64,000 bases of DNA from Quillaja saponaria (Eukaryota > Streptophyta > Magnoliopsida > Fabales > Quillajaceae). Within the stretch, counting starts at the first letter, position 1; each line of letters opens with the position of its first letter. Made by a program: the position numbers and the translations under genes. The notes under the pieces were generated by a model. It was not told the origin of the DNA and ran no database searches. It saw only the letters and a program-made list of their open reading frames with translations. Where the stretch lies: NCBI GenBank assembly GCA_029379385.1, contig CM055608.1, positions 27,526,350 to 27,590,349 of the forward strand, in the 5' to 3' direction. Below are positions 35,726-47,702 of the stretch, in pieces.

Positions 35726-36976
35726 TTAAGTTGGCCCAACTTTAATCATCATGCGCCTTCTTTCCATTGAATCTACAAGCATTTCTTTGGCATGCCTTAA
35801 AGCAACAAGAGCTTCAATAACATTTTCATTAACTGGCTTTGGCGTAGTGGGCAATGATGTTGTAGGCAGATTTACAGGAACTATTGCCATTGAGTTGTCT
35901 ACAAAATCCTGATGATCATCCATATTATCAACCATTGAAGATTTTGTGCTTAAAGACCTTAAACATATTTCAAACAGATTATAGTCAGGTTAAGCAAATT
36001 ACCTCACAAGAAAATTATAAATATTTTGCACAAAGTGAATACCTGTTTTCTTCATTCTTCAAATCTCCAGAGCTTGTGTTTGTATTATTGCAGATAATTT
36101 CAGGGGAAGAATCACTGAGGTTTGAATGAGAACTTGAATGATCAGTATTTTGAAAGTTTGAATCTTTTGCAAGACAAGGACTAATATGATTTTGACTGGG
36201 TGAATAGGCTTCTGAAACATTTTGCTTCAAATCTTCTGAGACACCTGGGTCTATAGTACGAGACTTTAATATATTCTCATTTGGGTTTTCTAAGACAACT
36301 GGGTTTGTAATATCAGATTTTGGTTCACTTTCTTCTGGGTCTTTGAAAGAAGAATCATCTATGGATGATATACAAGAATTTCCACATTTCTCTGATGAAG
36401 AAGACTGCTCTAATTTTCCTGATATGGAGGAGAAATTCAGAGATTCAAGCTTTTTCCTCAAGAATTTAAGCTTCCTCTCTGCTCTATCTTTTAATTTGGT
36501 CTCTTCTCTAAGTTTGCTTTCAAGCTCAATTAACTGTCAAGTGAGTCAGCCCCAATTTTTTTTAGAGAGAATCAGAGAATAAAGTTTGTCAGACAAATTT
36601 CAAAACAAAATGTGAAACTTTTTTTTTTGACACTAAATTGAATCTGAGTGGAGACACGATAATAGAGACATAGCTTATTGCTTACCTTGTTGCCCATAAT
36701 TTCTGCATCTTCTTTTGCTACCCTTGAGGCCTGTCTCTCTGCAAGCAATCTTCCCCTAAGGGACTCTACAGTCCTCAAACAACCTTCTTCAATTTTCTTG
36801 CCACTGAGAGAACCCATTTCACAATGTGGTTTATAATTGACATCTGAGTGAGAACCCATTTCCACAATGTCAAAGATATCAGAGGGAAAAATGTCAGAAA
36901 CCCACCTCAATTTTTGATCTTCCTCACTATCTATCATTTTCTTGTTTTGTGTCATTTCACTGCAGCAAACCCTCAT
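35726..36976 (-). CDS. Plant-specific coiled-coil protein of unknown function
   Basis: Three exons join in phase into a 337-residue protein: 36686-36976, 36043-36533, 35726-35957. The ATG at 36976 is used because the frame upstream has no other ATG before a stop. Residues about 75-130 are strongly charged and heptad-like (VESLRGRLLAERQASRVAKE, then LIELESKLREETKLKDRAER, KLKFLRKKLESL), predicting a coiled coil split by intron 1. The middle is Ser/Asn/Glu-rich and probably disordered. The C-terminal ~45 residues (VNENVIEALVALRHAKE, then MERRRMMIKVGP) look conserved and helical. I recognise this arrangement as a plant protein family without an assigned role. No signal peptide or membrane segment. 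No lesions. Function not inferred. Confidence 0.8.
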
Positions 36977-38433
36977 CTCAGACTCCAATACACAAGTATT
37001 CCCAGTTACTATTGCTTCAGATCAGACCCCAAAAGAAATGTGAAAACTTTCTTTTGTTCTTTAGAAGAAGAATAACATGTTCAAAGATGCTTTTTTTTGA
37101 GTTAAGATCAGAACTTGGACTCTTGCTTAGATCAGGTGCTTGTGACTATATATCATGTCAGAGACAGTTCTGATATTTTTATGTGTTTGTGTGGCAACTT
37201 ATTCTTTTACTTTATAAACCCACAGTTAAAATTTAAATTGCCGTGCGGACTTAATTACTATTTTGGTTCTTCCCTCATATACCATTTTTTTAATTTTTTA
37301 TTCTTGATATTTTTTTCCTAATCAAATTCTTTAGAATTTATTTTTTACCAAATTAGATTTTAATCAAATCAAAATTATCTAATTTATATGGAATACGAAT
37401 GATTTAGCTGGTAATTAATTTGGTCCTTTATCATTATACCAATTTTTAATTTTATTCTTGATGATTCTTTTCCTAAATTCTCTGGAATTTATTTTTTTTC
37501 TAATCATATTCGTAATTAAATTAAATTATTTGATCTAGATGGAGTGTTGATAACTATTTTGGTTATTTATTATTATATTATTTTTTTGTTTTATTTTTAA
37601 TATTTTTTTCTTAGCCAGATTAATTTTTTTTAGTGATTCTTGATCTAGAGAGTGTGATGGAATTAGCAAATACGATTAAAAATAGTTAAAGATATTCAAT
37701 GGTATGACAGTCCAATTTTATAAAAAGAAAATTTCATTTTCTAAACGAATGATTCTGAATTTAAATTTAAAATTGAAAAAATAAATTAGTTTAATAATTA
37801 AGTTAATATTTATGCCATTTTTCACTTTCAATATTAATATTCATTTATTCATTATCTATAGAAAACACGACACCCAATTTCATCATTATCTTGATTTAAC
37901 AAACATCATTAATTAAAAATCCAATTAGGAAAAATCAATATTATATGACTTCTTTAAAAAAAAAAAAAAAACAATCTTCAATGGAAAAATGCTATACTTT
38001 TTAAAGACCAAACTAGTAATTAACTCGGGTGGGACATACATTGTATTCACCCTTATAAACCAAAAAAACTCATGCTAATGGGTCTATTTATTGTTTTAGT
38101 TGTTAAGATTGTGTCAGTTTTTAATTCCATAATTCAAAAGAAAATTTAATCAATTTTATTATTTAAGATTCAACATTTATTAATCAAGTTATGTTTTTCT
38201 ATTACATGATATATATTAATGAAATAATTACACTTGACATAAAAATAATAAAGTTTTTTGGTCATTTTATCATTAAATTAAATATAATTATTTTACTTAT
38301 ACATAATATGAGAATGAAAAAATATAACTTGATTGAAAATTTTTATATTCTAGAAGATAAAATTGACTAAAAATCTTCTTAAAGTATTATATTAATAACT
38401 GAGACAAACCTCTATATATATATATAACTAAAA

Positions 38434-38565
38434 CAATAGTTACGCCATTATAAATTCATCAACTTTTGCTATTTAAATATTAAATATATATATATATATA
38501 TATATAACTCAATAGTTACGCCATTATAAACTCATCAACTTTTGCTATTTAAATATTAAACCCAA
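38434..38565. repeat. Tandem duplication separated by an (AT)n run
   Basis: CAATAGTTACGCCATTATAA begins at 38434 and again at 38510, each followed by TCATCAACTTTTGCTATTTA. The copies are split by an (AT)n microsatellite at about 38482-38506. Confidence 0.9.
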
Positions 38566-38856
38566 ACCAAGAGCAAGTTGGTTTAGCAGAAAAGAAACTT
38601 AAGAAATTATCTCAAGAGATTAAGTCAAAGTCTCCTTGATTTCAGCCTATGGTAGGTGATAAATTTACATTCCTGTAAATGATCGTAACCACTCTTAGAA
38701 GAATTATAATAAATTTCAACATCGACATAGGTGAGGTGAAAATTCTTTCAGATAAAATTTCAGTTCCTAACATATGTGTAGGTGAAAATTATTTCAGCTA
38801 AAGAATGATGATGGTATTACAAAAATATTTTTTGTCGAAAAATATGTGGTACCTAT

Positions 38857-40325
38857 TTATCTTACTATTTTATTTAAAAAAAAGTATTAAACACAAAATC
38901 AATTTTTTATTGTTTTCCACCATTGTTTGTTCATTATTTAAAATATTACAGTTTGTCCTTTTAAGTTTAGCAAGAGTTCCTTGGTTTTTGAATTTTGAAA
39001 AGGCAATCACATGAAGTATTGATTTAATACACAGATACTATGTACTCTGCAGCATTTATTGTTTAGCATATGAGAAAAATGAGAGAGCAGTAGAGTGGGA
39101 ATTTTTTTTAAATTTGAATAACAAGCAGGGGTCTAACTATTTTAAGTAGAGTTTAAGTGTTTAGATATATAAATTATAAAAGTTAGAATATTTATAAATT
39201 AGATTATAAAAGTTAAATTGATATAAGTGAGATATATAATTTGACATGAGATTGCATATAAGTAATATATGCATTTACTATACTAATTGCATAACTTAGT
39301 TTATACGTTACATTATTATTAAGGACTTGAACAAGTTATGGTATTTGATATACATAAGTTGATTAAGGACTTGAACAAGTTATGGTATTTGATATACATA
39401 AGTTGCTTGCGAAAGAATTTTTAAGTTTCAGCTTCAACATAAATACAGTAGAGATTTTTTTTAATTAAAGAGTAATTGTGATGTGATAAAATATTTATTG
39501 TCATACTCTACTTATTTTTTATTTTACTCTAAAAAAAATATTAAGCACAACATCAAATTTTCTATTCTATGCCCACTGGGCATAGAACAAGGAATATTTA
39601 TTATATTGTAGAATGAGTAAATATCCTTTAAATAATAAAAAATATTTATTATATTGTCATACTTTGTAATTTCAGCCTTTATTATATTGAAAATATAATA
39701 ACATTATGACTTTTCTTCTCTTTTGTTATTTTCTATTAACTTTTCACATTTTTCACATCCCTAACCCTAATCCCAAATCCCAAATCCAATCCCAAATTTA
39801 ATGAAAATAATAAGAGATAAGAAAAATCATAAAGTTAGTATATTTTTCAATGTAATAAAGAGTGGAGTTAAAAAGTATGACAATATAATAAATGTTTCTT
39901 ATTATTTAAATGATATTTACACATTCTATTATGTAATAAATAATTCTTATTCTATGTCTGGCGGGCATATAATAGAAAAATCCTTACAAGTTTATCCTTT
40001 TAAGTTTAGCAAAAAACCATGGTTTTTGAATTTTGAAAAGGCAAACACATACATGATTTAATACACGTATGCTCTGCGCTCTGCAGCATTTATTGGTTAG
40101 CAACAAATGAGAAAAATGGGAGAGACAGTAGTAGACTGGGAAGTTTTTTTAAAATTTGAATAACAAGCAGGGTTTTACTATTTTGAATAGAGTTTAAGGG
40201 ACTTAGTATATAAATTATAAAAGTCAAATGGACCCATAAGTTAGAATGTAAAAATTAAATTAATATAAGTTCGATATGTATTTAATATATATATTTAGTA
40301 TGTTGATTGCATAAGTTAGTTTGAG
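38857..40325. repeat. Diverged direct duplication interrupted by a foldback element
   Basis: Copy A (about 38857-39305) and copy B (about 39512-40325) share TCCTTTTAAGTTTAGCAA, TTTTTGAATTTTGAAAAGGC, CTCTGCAGCATTTATTG and TTTGAATAACAAGCAGGG. Copy B holds the foldback element at 39556-39980, absent from copy A at the matching place. Between the copies, a 44-bp unit is repeated twice exactly, starting at 39318 and 39362. Confidence 0.85.
39556..39980. mobile_element. Foldback MITE with long inverted repeats
   Basis: The left arm begins TTCTATTCTATGCCCACTGG and the reverse complement of the right arm begins TTCTATTATATGCCCGCC. The arms then pair for about 140 bp (AATATTTATTATATTGTCAT against AACATTTATTATATTGTCAT). 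Each tip is itself palindromic (TTCTATGCCCACTGGGCATAG). No transposase remains. Insertion inside one copy of a duplication shows it moved after that duplication or was lost from the other copy. Confidence 0.8.
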
Positions 40326-40663
40326 TGTGAAACTATCATCAAAGACATGCATAAGTTATGATATTTGATGTATAGATTGTCATATTATTAATAAAATATT
40401 ATTTTACAAAATTATTATTTAGAATAGTTTCATATTATATAACAACAAAATCGTTTAATTGAAGGAAAGTTTAACTAGGAAAATACCATGAATACATATA
40501 TGCAGGTAGGCCTATATGTGATAATTAAAGCTCATACCAAATTCTGCATGCCATCCCATTAAAAATAACAATGGGGCATAGTTACTATTATAACTTTTGG
40601 GATTTTGGCTTGCTCTACACTCATGAAACAAGCTAGTAACTCACTTGATTTTGCTCAATCAAC

Positions 40664-40705
40664 ACATCCACCTATCCACCTATCCACCTATCCACCTATC
40701 CACTT
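40664..40705 (+). repeat. Short CCACCTAT minisatellite
   Basis: An 8-bp unit CCACCTAT is repeated about five times, decaying into CCACTTATGTATCCATCC. Confidence 0.9.
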
Positions 40706-41799
40706 ATGTATCCATCCATATACTTAAATAGCTTCTTTTGTGGAGATAAATTCCTTTAAGCTCACTCTGTCTCTTCATAATTACTTAACTGGACCCCTAC
40801 ATCTTAATTAATGTATGGGAAAGAGGATAGGATTATATATACAACCTGCTGAATCTGACAATGCTTTGCATAGGTCTCACTTCAAGATCCTTTTAATTTT
40901 TTCAAAAAGAAAGTTAAGACTCAAGGCATTGAGTTTTTTTACCATCCCACATGTAGTTGAGATGTTATTGAGTCTGCTTAATTAATTTCTTTTTATTCCC
41001 TTATTTGATTTGGTTAAAAACATATAATTCATATCAAAATTAAGAAATTTATAAAAAATTTAGCTCTGTATCATCTCAAAAATTTAAATTTATAAAATAT
41101 ATAATATCTTGATTATCAGATTAATTCATTCTAATACTTCATTGTGAATAAATATTAAACTTTTGTTTCTTTATTACTGGGTGGTTTCAAAGTAACCCAA
41201 AATACTATCCATCAGCCAATCTAATTAATTAGATCATGACAAGTGAGGGTGAAAATTAGTGGCTATATGCATTAATTAATAGCATTTTGTCTAAAATAAA
41301 TGAACTCTTCAAACTTTGAATAGCTTAATGAAAACTATAATTATGACGTTTCTAGAAAACTTGGCCTCCAAAGAGCTTAAATTATACATGTGGCAATTGC
41401 ATGTAATTATGCATTGAATAATGGAAGCATGAAGCCCTTCTAAGTAAGCACATATGAGTAGTTGGTTGGATATATAAAAAGTAATAATATTTAATAATTT
41501 TACACTAATCCCTCAAGGTGTTCACTAACAGCTTTTAGACTAAGTTAATATTTTGATTTATATAGAAACATGGGGTACATAATTTGTTTCCTTGTTTGTA
41601 ATATGGTACATAATAGTTTATCTTGGAGAGCGGCAGTTGTCATGTACCTCTAATAATTATCTTCTTCAAATTTCAGTTTGGTTTAAGGCATAAATTTAAA
41701 AATCTTCAATATAGAAAAAATATAAATTTATAGATAACAGTTTGTCTATTAACTATACAAATTGTTATATTGGTTAACAAAATGCAAATAGGCAAGTAA

Positions 41800-42190
41800 A
41801 ATTTGACGATTTGTTATGGAATGTGTTTTAACATATGAATTGACATATAGATATTCACGATAGAATATTGTTATAAAATACAGTTGTGTATTTTAACGCA
41901 TGAATCACCTATATATTCTAGCGATTTATTATTTAATATGTTTTAAGACCTGAATTGGCTTAAAGAATAATGATTTATTATGTACTATATTATAACACAT
42001 GAATCGGCATATAACATGACGATATACTATTTATGTATTATAAATAAAGATGGTACTATGTAAGGTATTCTAACACATTATAACGTGCCTATTTACTATG
42101 TAATATATGCGATTTAAGGTGAATTAACACTGAAATTATTATATTATTTGATTATTTATTGTGCAATGTGTTAACACAAATCATAACATG
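41800..42190 (+). repeat. Decayed minisatellite with ~50-65-bp units
   Basis: Degenerate units of the form CGATTTATTATGTAAT, a TTTTAACACATGAAT block and a CATATA block recur about six to seven times. Spacing varies and substitutions are many, so the array is old. Confidence 0.6.
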
Positions 42191-43647
42191 ATCAGATTTA
42201 CAATATAAATATTAATCAAAGTGAAATTCAATATAGGTACTTGATATTTTATAAGAAAATATTTATTAACACGTAAGAAAAAAACGAACCTATCAATTTA
42301 CGCTAAAAATACAAACACACAAATCATCATAGTCCGCTACCAATTTAATATGAGCCATAAATGAATCTCTTTTATTTTGTACCAAAAACAGGTAACAACA
42401 AACTGTTAAGTCCATATATAAAATTTTGGGTACAATAATATAATTTACACCAAAGTGCAAATAATTTTTTTCGGTGAAAATTTTCTTACACAACTATATG
42501 GGCCATATGGATCATGGTTGATGAGGACTATACAAATGCCCACACAGCTTCAGCCCAAAATAAAAAAGAAAATAAAAAAGAAGCCTTCTGCTACTTTCCA
42601 TATAACAAGAAGTGGCGCTACAATCCACCTCTTCCTTTCAGTCTGTTTTTTTTTTGCTTTTTTCTTCTTCCGGCGACTTTGCCTTCAATATCTACATGCA
42701 CATCTCAGAATCAGATTGTCTTCTCTGCCCTGATCAAATCAGGTAGAGGCCTTTTTTTTTTTTTGATTCATAGTCGGAACGTTGATTTTCCCGCTCCGGA
42801 GCGCAACTGTACAACCATTGACGACGACACTCTGGTTCAGGGAGAGCTGTATCAGGTAACCCTGGTTACCTTCTGTATTTGAATATTGGCATATATCAAT
42901 TGACCACTCCTTACATTAGTTGCCTATTTTCTCAGTTTCTCTCTTTCTTCCTCTCAGTGTCTGTGTGTGTTTTTAAGTTCAAATCTGAGAGCTGTTTTCA
43001 TCAGATATTTCAAAATTTTCATTAGGGTTCTTCATTTCTGATCAAGAAGTAATTACAGGTTATTACTTTAGGGTTTACAGTAAGAGTACATGTCTTAATT
43101 GACATTTTCATGAATAATAAATTGAGGAGGAATCACTTGATTGCGAAAATAAATTTGCATTGTTGTTGTTGTTTCCAGTTTTCCGACAATATAATTCTAA
43201 CCCTGCCCCAAAATTTACAATATTCTTGTTCCAGTACAACAATTTTGGTGATCTTATTTTTCTTTCCTCATTTCTCCTTTAGATAGGAAGTATATGATTT
43301 GCATTAAAATATTCTTGGAGCGAGGCTTAGAAATGTGAGATATATTAAATTTTGTAATAGAGAATTAATGACTATGCTTGAATCCTAAAGTTTCCAGGTT
43401 ACAAAGGCTAAATAATTTGAATTGTTTTAAAGACCCATCATGTTCATAAATAACATAAAATCTACCCTATCTACTGTTCCATGTCACGGCCACTGTGAAG
43501 TACCATTTCATGTTCTTGTTCTCTGTGTCATATCGTTTGGCATTTTAGGCAATGATTTCTTCCCAGGGGAAATCTGTTGCAATAATATTAATGGAACTTA
43601 TGTAACAATTCATGTCATTGTGATCTGGCAGAAGGTCAAGGTGTATA

Positions 43648-43725
43648 GATCAGTAGAACATTACATTGAGGCCAAGGAAGTACTTGGATCAGTAGAACAT
43701 TACATTGAGGCCAAGGAAGTACTGA
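43648..43725 (+). repeat. 39-bp tandem duplication
   Basis: GATCAGTAGAACATTACATT begins at 43648 and again at 43687. The unit is 39 bp, so it would keep frame if translated, and the second copy ends by a possible splice donor (ATACAG/GTAATT). It is probably in or near a 5' untranslated exon of the gene at 45078. Confidence 0.85.
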
Positions 43726-44801
43726 TACAGGTAATTCGGTATGATGCGATGCGGTACGATACAGATACGTAGGTTTGTCATTTTCTAAAAAACCACGGTA
43801 CGGGCAGGTACGTTAAGTTAAATAATTAAGAATACATAATATATATATTTTATATATAAAAACAAGACATATAATGGTTTACTAATAGTAAGGTTTAAAA
43901 ATTTATGTTGAAATGGTCGAAATATGCGAAACGTTTCCATTTTCATACTACCTAAAACCAAACACACTTACAGAAATGCAATTTCCACAAGAAACAAGTC
44001 AACACAAATAAGACAGTTTTAGAATTTGAAAATCTAAAGTCCGGTTCTAGCTCTCTTTATATTTTTAGGATTTCAAGTGTTATTTTTTTAATCTTATATA
44101 ATTTAGTTTAACATAGTAATGGATAATATAAAAATTTCTTGTCATATATATGTTGGTTTAAATTAAAATTGCATTAAATATGGGTTAAGCAATACTATCA
44201 ATTTCTCTTACATAATTTTAATATTCTGGGTATGCACCTGCTATCTACTCCACTGTTATAATTTGATATTTTTATCTAATTTATATGTTTATGCTAAGAA
44301 TTTTATTTTAATATGTATTTAATAGTATTCAATGTACTAAATTAATCATATTTGATACTTACAATTATTATGATATGTGTTTTCTTGTATGTTTCCATGC
44401 GTTTCCTCAAAATTATTGTTTCCATGTTGTTTCCATACTATTTCTCAAATTGTTTCCGTTTCCAGACTTATCGAAACGAATTTTAGTTCCTTGACTAATA
44501 GAATAAAACTCACTAAATACAAAGAAATATTACAAAATACACAAATAAAGGAAATTAGTAAGTGTATAATTATGTAATTAGAAATTATATTCAAAATAAT
44601 TCCACCAAAACTAGTTTTTCTTGAATGCAATTTCTTATTTTGTTTGTAATATATATAAGTTTTCTTTAATTATAGCTAATTACCCAAGGTATCAAACAAG
44701 TTTTACCTAATATTAGGAAGAAAAAAATTAGTACATATGCGGTACGTACTAAGGTGTAGTAAAGGAGTATAAGTACCCAGTATGGGTACGGCTTGCATTT
44801 T
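43724..44801. mobile_element. Possible transposon insertion flanked by GAAGTACT
   Basis: The 8-bp sequence GAAGTACT occurs at 43716-43723 and 44802-44809. Next to both ends, GGTACG-type motifs (GATGCGGTACGATACAG on the left, GTATGGGTACGGC on the right) stand out from the AT-rich interior. Good terminal inverted repeats and coding remnants are absent. It could be a hAT-type non-autonomous element, or the flanking match may be chance. Confidence 0.35.
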
Positions 44802-45077
44802 GAAGTACTAGTGTTTCATAGATTGAGTCATTGGTTGAAATTTTTCCTTCTTCAAATTACTTAGCTGTCTAAAAGATATTAAACTAGATTTTACCTCTTT
44901 TTCCTTTCAAGTTAATGCCCAGTTTAATATGTTTGCCAATTGTTTATTCTTGTCAGTTATGAGTGCTCATTATCATTCAGCATCCACTATAGTCTAGTTC
45001 TTTTACACAAAGTTACATATCATAGCTGTTAATAGATAAAATGGTTGTTTTTTTTTTTTTTCTCTGTAGCTTCATGA

Positions 45078-45554
45078 ATGGAAAGCACAGGAATAGAGGA
45101 GGATCCAAAGTCTTTACCAACAAGGGTGTTTGAGTTACGTGGAGAGCCTGCTATTGTTATTAATGGAGTGCCTGACATATCCCAAACTGACAGCACTCTT
45201 GTTCTCTGTAATTCTTCTAGCAGAGCTGATTCACAGAGGAACTCAGGTTTTGGCGAGTGGCTGGAAGGAAGGGATGTTCGAAAGTTGTTTGGCGAGCAAT
45301 ATTATTCTGGTACTGTAACAGAATTCGACAAGGAATCAGAGTGGTACAGGGTAGTGTATGAAGATGGTGATTTTGAAGATCTTGACTGGCATGAGTTGCA
45401 AGAGATGCTTCTGCCCCTGGATGTTTCAGTTTCACTTAAGGCGTTAGCACTGAAGGCTGTTACAAAGAACAAGAAATCTGCTTATAAGGCTGGGAAAAGT
45501 GTGGATTATTTTCGAGATCCTGACTCCAAAAATAAGAGAAGTAAGAAAAATTGA
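45078..45554 (+). CDS. Small tudor-like protein (annotated elsewhere as dirigent 17-like)
   Basis: Single coding exon, 158 residues, complete from ATG to TGA. The N-terminal block RVFELRGEPAIVINGVPDI matches plant proteins that, as I recall, are often labelled dirigent protein 17-like. The central domain, about residues 55-110 (GRDVRKLFGEQYYSGTV, then WYRVVYEDGDFEDLDWHEL), resembles the tudor-like module of the plant PTM/DDT proteins, which suggests chromatin or protein binding. There is no dirigent beta-barrel signature. The tail is basic (SKNKRSKKN), like a nuclear localisation signal. The acceptor TCTCTGTAG just upstream of the ATG suggests a spliced 5' leader. The family assignment is good, the function is inference. 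Confidence 0.8.
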   Translation: MESTGIEEDPKSLPTRVFELRGEPAIVINGVPDISQTDSTLVLCNSSSRADSQRNSGFGEWLEGRDVRKLFGEQYYSGTVTEFDKESEWYRVVYEDGDFEDLDWHELQEMLLPLDVSVSLKALALKAVTKNKKSAYKAGKSVDYFRDPDSKNKRSKKN

Positions 45555-46138
45555 GTTAGTGAACTCTGGTGCATGAAGAGACTTCAGCGAAGATAAGTTC
45601 AACAGTATGTAGATGTTAAGACTGAACTTGGGGCCTATTCAAAAACCATATACAATTCAGCAGGCCTTGAAGCTAAGAACAACTGAACGAGAGGTAGTAA
45701 ATACAGAATTTGTCTTGCACTTTGTTGTTGCTTTGTAAGATGCAAGTTGTAACTGATTACTGTACACATGTGATGTTAAAAAACAGTGCCTATTATGGTA
45801 TATGCTTTCAAGTTTTAGAGAGTGAAGATGAAATTTTGCAGGGAAGAACCTCGCTGGTGGCTAGTTGATTTTTTTCATGCATGATTCTCTCTTAACATAG
45901 AAAAACCTAATTTTGTTTGTGGAAGGATGGAGATTGGAGAACCTATATCAGAAACTCAATAGTGCCAATAGGCCTATAAGGGGCTAACAAATTTATAAGA
46001 AGAAAGCATAAGTACAAGTAAAAGAGATAAAATCATAAAAATGTTTAGGGAACATTCAAAACTCAGACTTCTAAATGGCCTCTTTGTCCCGAGGCTTAGG
46101 TTGCTTAGCTTCATTAGCTTCATTAGCTTCTATCAGTT
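45555..46138. other. 3' region of the tudor-like gene
   Basis: No gene seen. The first 300 bases or so are the likely 3' untranslated region. A CTTCATTAG unit is repeated just before the PPR pseudogene start. Confidence 0.5.
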
Positions 46139-47702
46139 ATGAATAGTGTTCTCCTTCTTGCTCAGACATGTATCGTGAGGAAGCTTTGCTCTGCTATTCA
46201 ATATCTTCAACCACAATCTCCTTATAGGCATTTTTCTTTCAAACTCATACCCAGAACAGACGACACAAAATTAGCTGATGCACTAAGAGTTATAGACCTT
46301 ACAAACCCCAAACTGGTACCGAAAATCGCCGAACACATTTTCGTCTCATTGAAGATATCATTCTACGAACCAATGTAAACCAACCTTTCAGCTATGATAA
46401 CGCTCGTTCCAATACTGCAACTGAAATTAGAAATGTGTTCGACGAAATGCTTCAGTCATCTGCTCTGAATATGGAGAATCCAGTATCTGCAAGTAATGAT
46501 TTGCACAGAGGAGGGCCGGTAATTGATGTGAGGTTCTTGTCGCATGCTGTGAGTTCATGTGGGTCCAAGCCTGACCTCCGGGGTGCCGTTCAATACCATT
46601 GCTTAGCAATAATAACTGGGTATATTGGAAATTGTGATGTGGGGAGTTCTTTGATCAGTTTGTACGGAAAATGTGCTTTGGTGGACAATGCATACCAGGT
46701 CTTTGAAGAAATGCCTATGAAGAATGTAGTGTCATGGACGGCTATTATTGTTGGGTTTGCACAAGAATGGCAGATTGATGTTTGTTTGGAGCTTTTCCAT
46801 CGGATGAAGACCCGATGATTTTACCTATACAAGTCTTTTAAGTGCCTGTACAGGCAGTGGAGCTCTTGGGCATGGCAGAAGTGCTCATTGCCAAATCATT
46901 CATATGGGTTTTCATTCGTACATCCACATTTCTAATGCTCTCATCTCTATGTATTGCAAATGTGGGGCTATTCAAGATGCATTTTGCATGTTTCAAAAGA
47001 TGGATAATAAAAATGTTGTGTCTTGGAACTCCATGATCGCAGGGTATGCCCAGCATGGGCTTGCATTGGAGGCAATTAATCTTTTCCAAGAGATGAAGTG
47101 GCAAGGCATAACACCAGATTCCATTACTTACCTTGGAGTCCTCTCCTCATGCCGACGTGCTGGTCTCGTTGAAGAAGGCCGTCTTTACTTCAGCTCAATG
47201 GTTCAACATGGTATGCAGCCAGAACTAGATCACAATTCGTGTGTTGTTGATCTTCTTGGTCGGGCTGAGTTACTACAGGAGGCTCAATATTTCGTTGTAA
47301 ATATGCCTGTTAGTCCCAATGCTATTTTATCGGGTTCGCTACTATCTTCCCGTAGGCTTCATGGGAGCGTTTGGATTGGCATCCAGGCAGCAGAGAGCAG
47401 GATACTGCTGGAACAAGGTTGCTCCTGCAACACTAATACAATTAACCAAACTGTATGCCAGTATAGGATGGTGGGATCAGGTAGCAAGAGTGCGAAAATT
47501 GATGAAAGATAAAGGTCTAAAAACGAATCCTGGGTGTAGTTGGATTGAAGTTAAAAATAAAGTCTACCAATTTGGAGCAGAAGACGGGGGAATCGCTAAT
47601 ATGACCGAAAGTCTCTTGCTAATGGATAGTCTGACAGACCACATGACAAGTTTAGGCTATCAGCTTGAGGTGCATGATGAAGAAGAGATTGAAGATGCAT
47701 AA
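46139..47702 (+). pseudogene. PPR protein pseudogene, copy 1 (At2g37320 type)
   Basis: Remnant of an intronless PLS-type pentatricopeptide-repeat gene, a family of organelle RNA-binding proteins; the closest I recall is Arabidopsis At2g37320. The start ATG and leader (MNSVLLLAQTCIVRKL) are present. PPR motifs are clear: [73 protein letters not shown], and the E-type ending [20 protein letters not shown] with CSWIEV. Lesions: a frameshift near 46320; a loss of about 14 bases near 46812 compared with copy 2, creating TGA at 46816-46818; an extra C near 47425. The stop TAA at 47700-47702 is kept. It cannot give one full protein. Confidence 0.88.

Larger units (their letters stand above)
36977..45077. 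other. Long AT-rich intergenic region with repeats
   Basis: About 8 kb without a convincing coding gene. It contains the repeats and elements listed separately at 38434-38565, 38857-40325, 39556-39980, 40664-40705, 41800-42190, 43648-43725 and 43724-44801. The part from about 42600 to 42860 is pyrimidine-rich and ends in TATCAG/GTAACC; with an acceptor TCTCTGTAG just before 45070 it may be a 5' untranslated exon of the gene at 45078. Confidence 0.5.

Noticed and set aside
39761..39796. CCCTAACCCTAAT next to CCCAAATCCCAAAT, which looks like telomere repeat
   Set aside because: Only two imperfect units lie inside the loop of a foldback MITE. Too short to be an interstitial telomere.
39801..40061. 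An 86-codon open frame
   Set aside because: It spans the right arm of the foldback element and adjacent repeat DNA, with no protein similarity.
42514..42882. A 122-codon open frame
   Set aside because: It is low-complexity Phe/Leu-rich sequence from pyrimidine tracts and resembles a plant 5' leader rather than a protein.
46838..47104. Minus-strand frames opposite both PPR copies (also 46427-46609, 51425-51628, 51912-52115)
   Set aside because: They mirror the PPR sequence on the other strand and repeat in both copies only because the DNA is duplicated.
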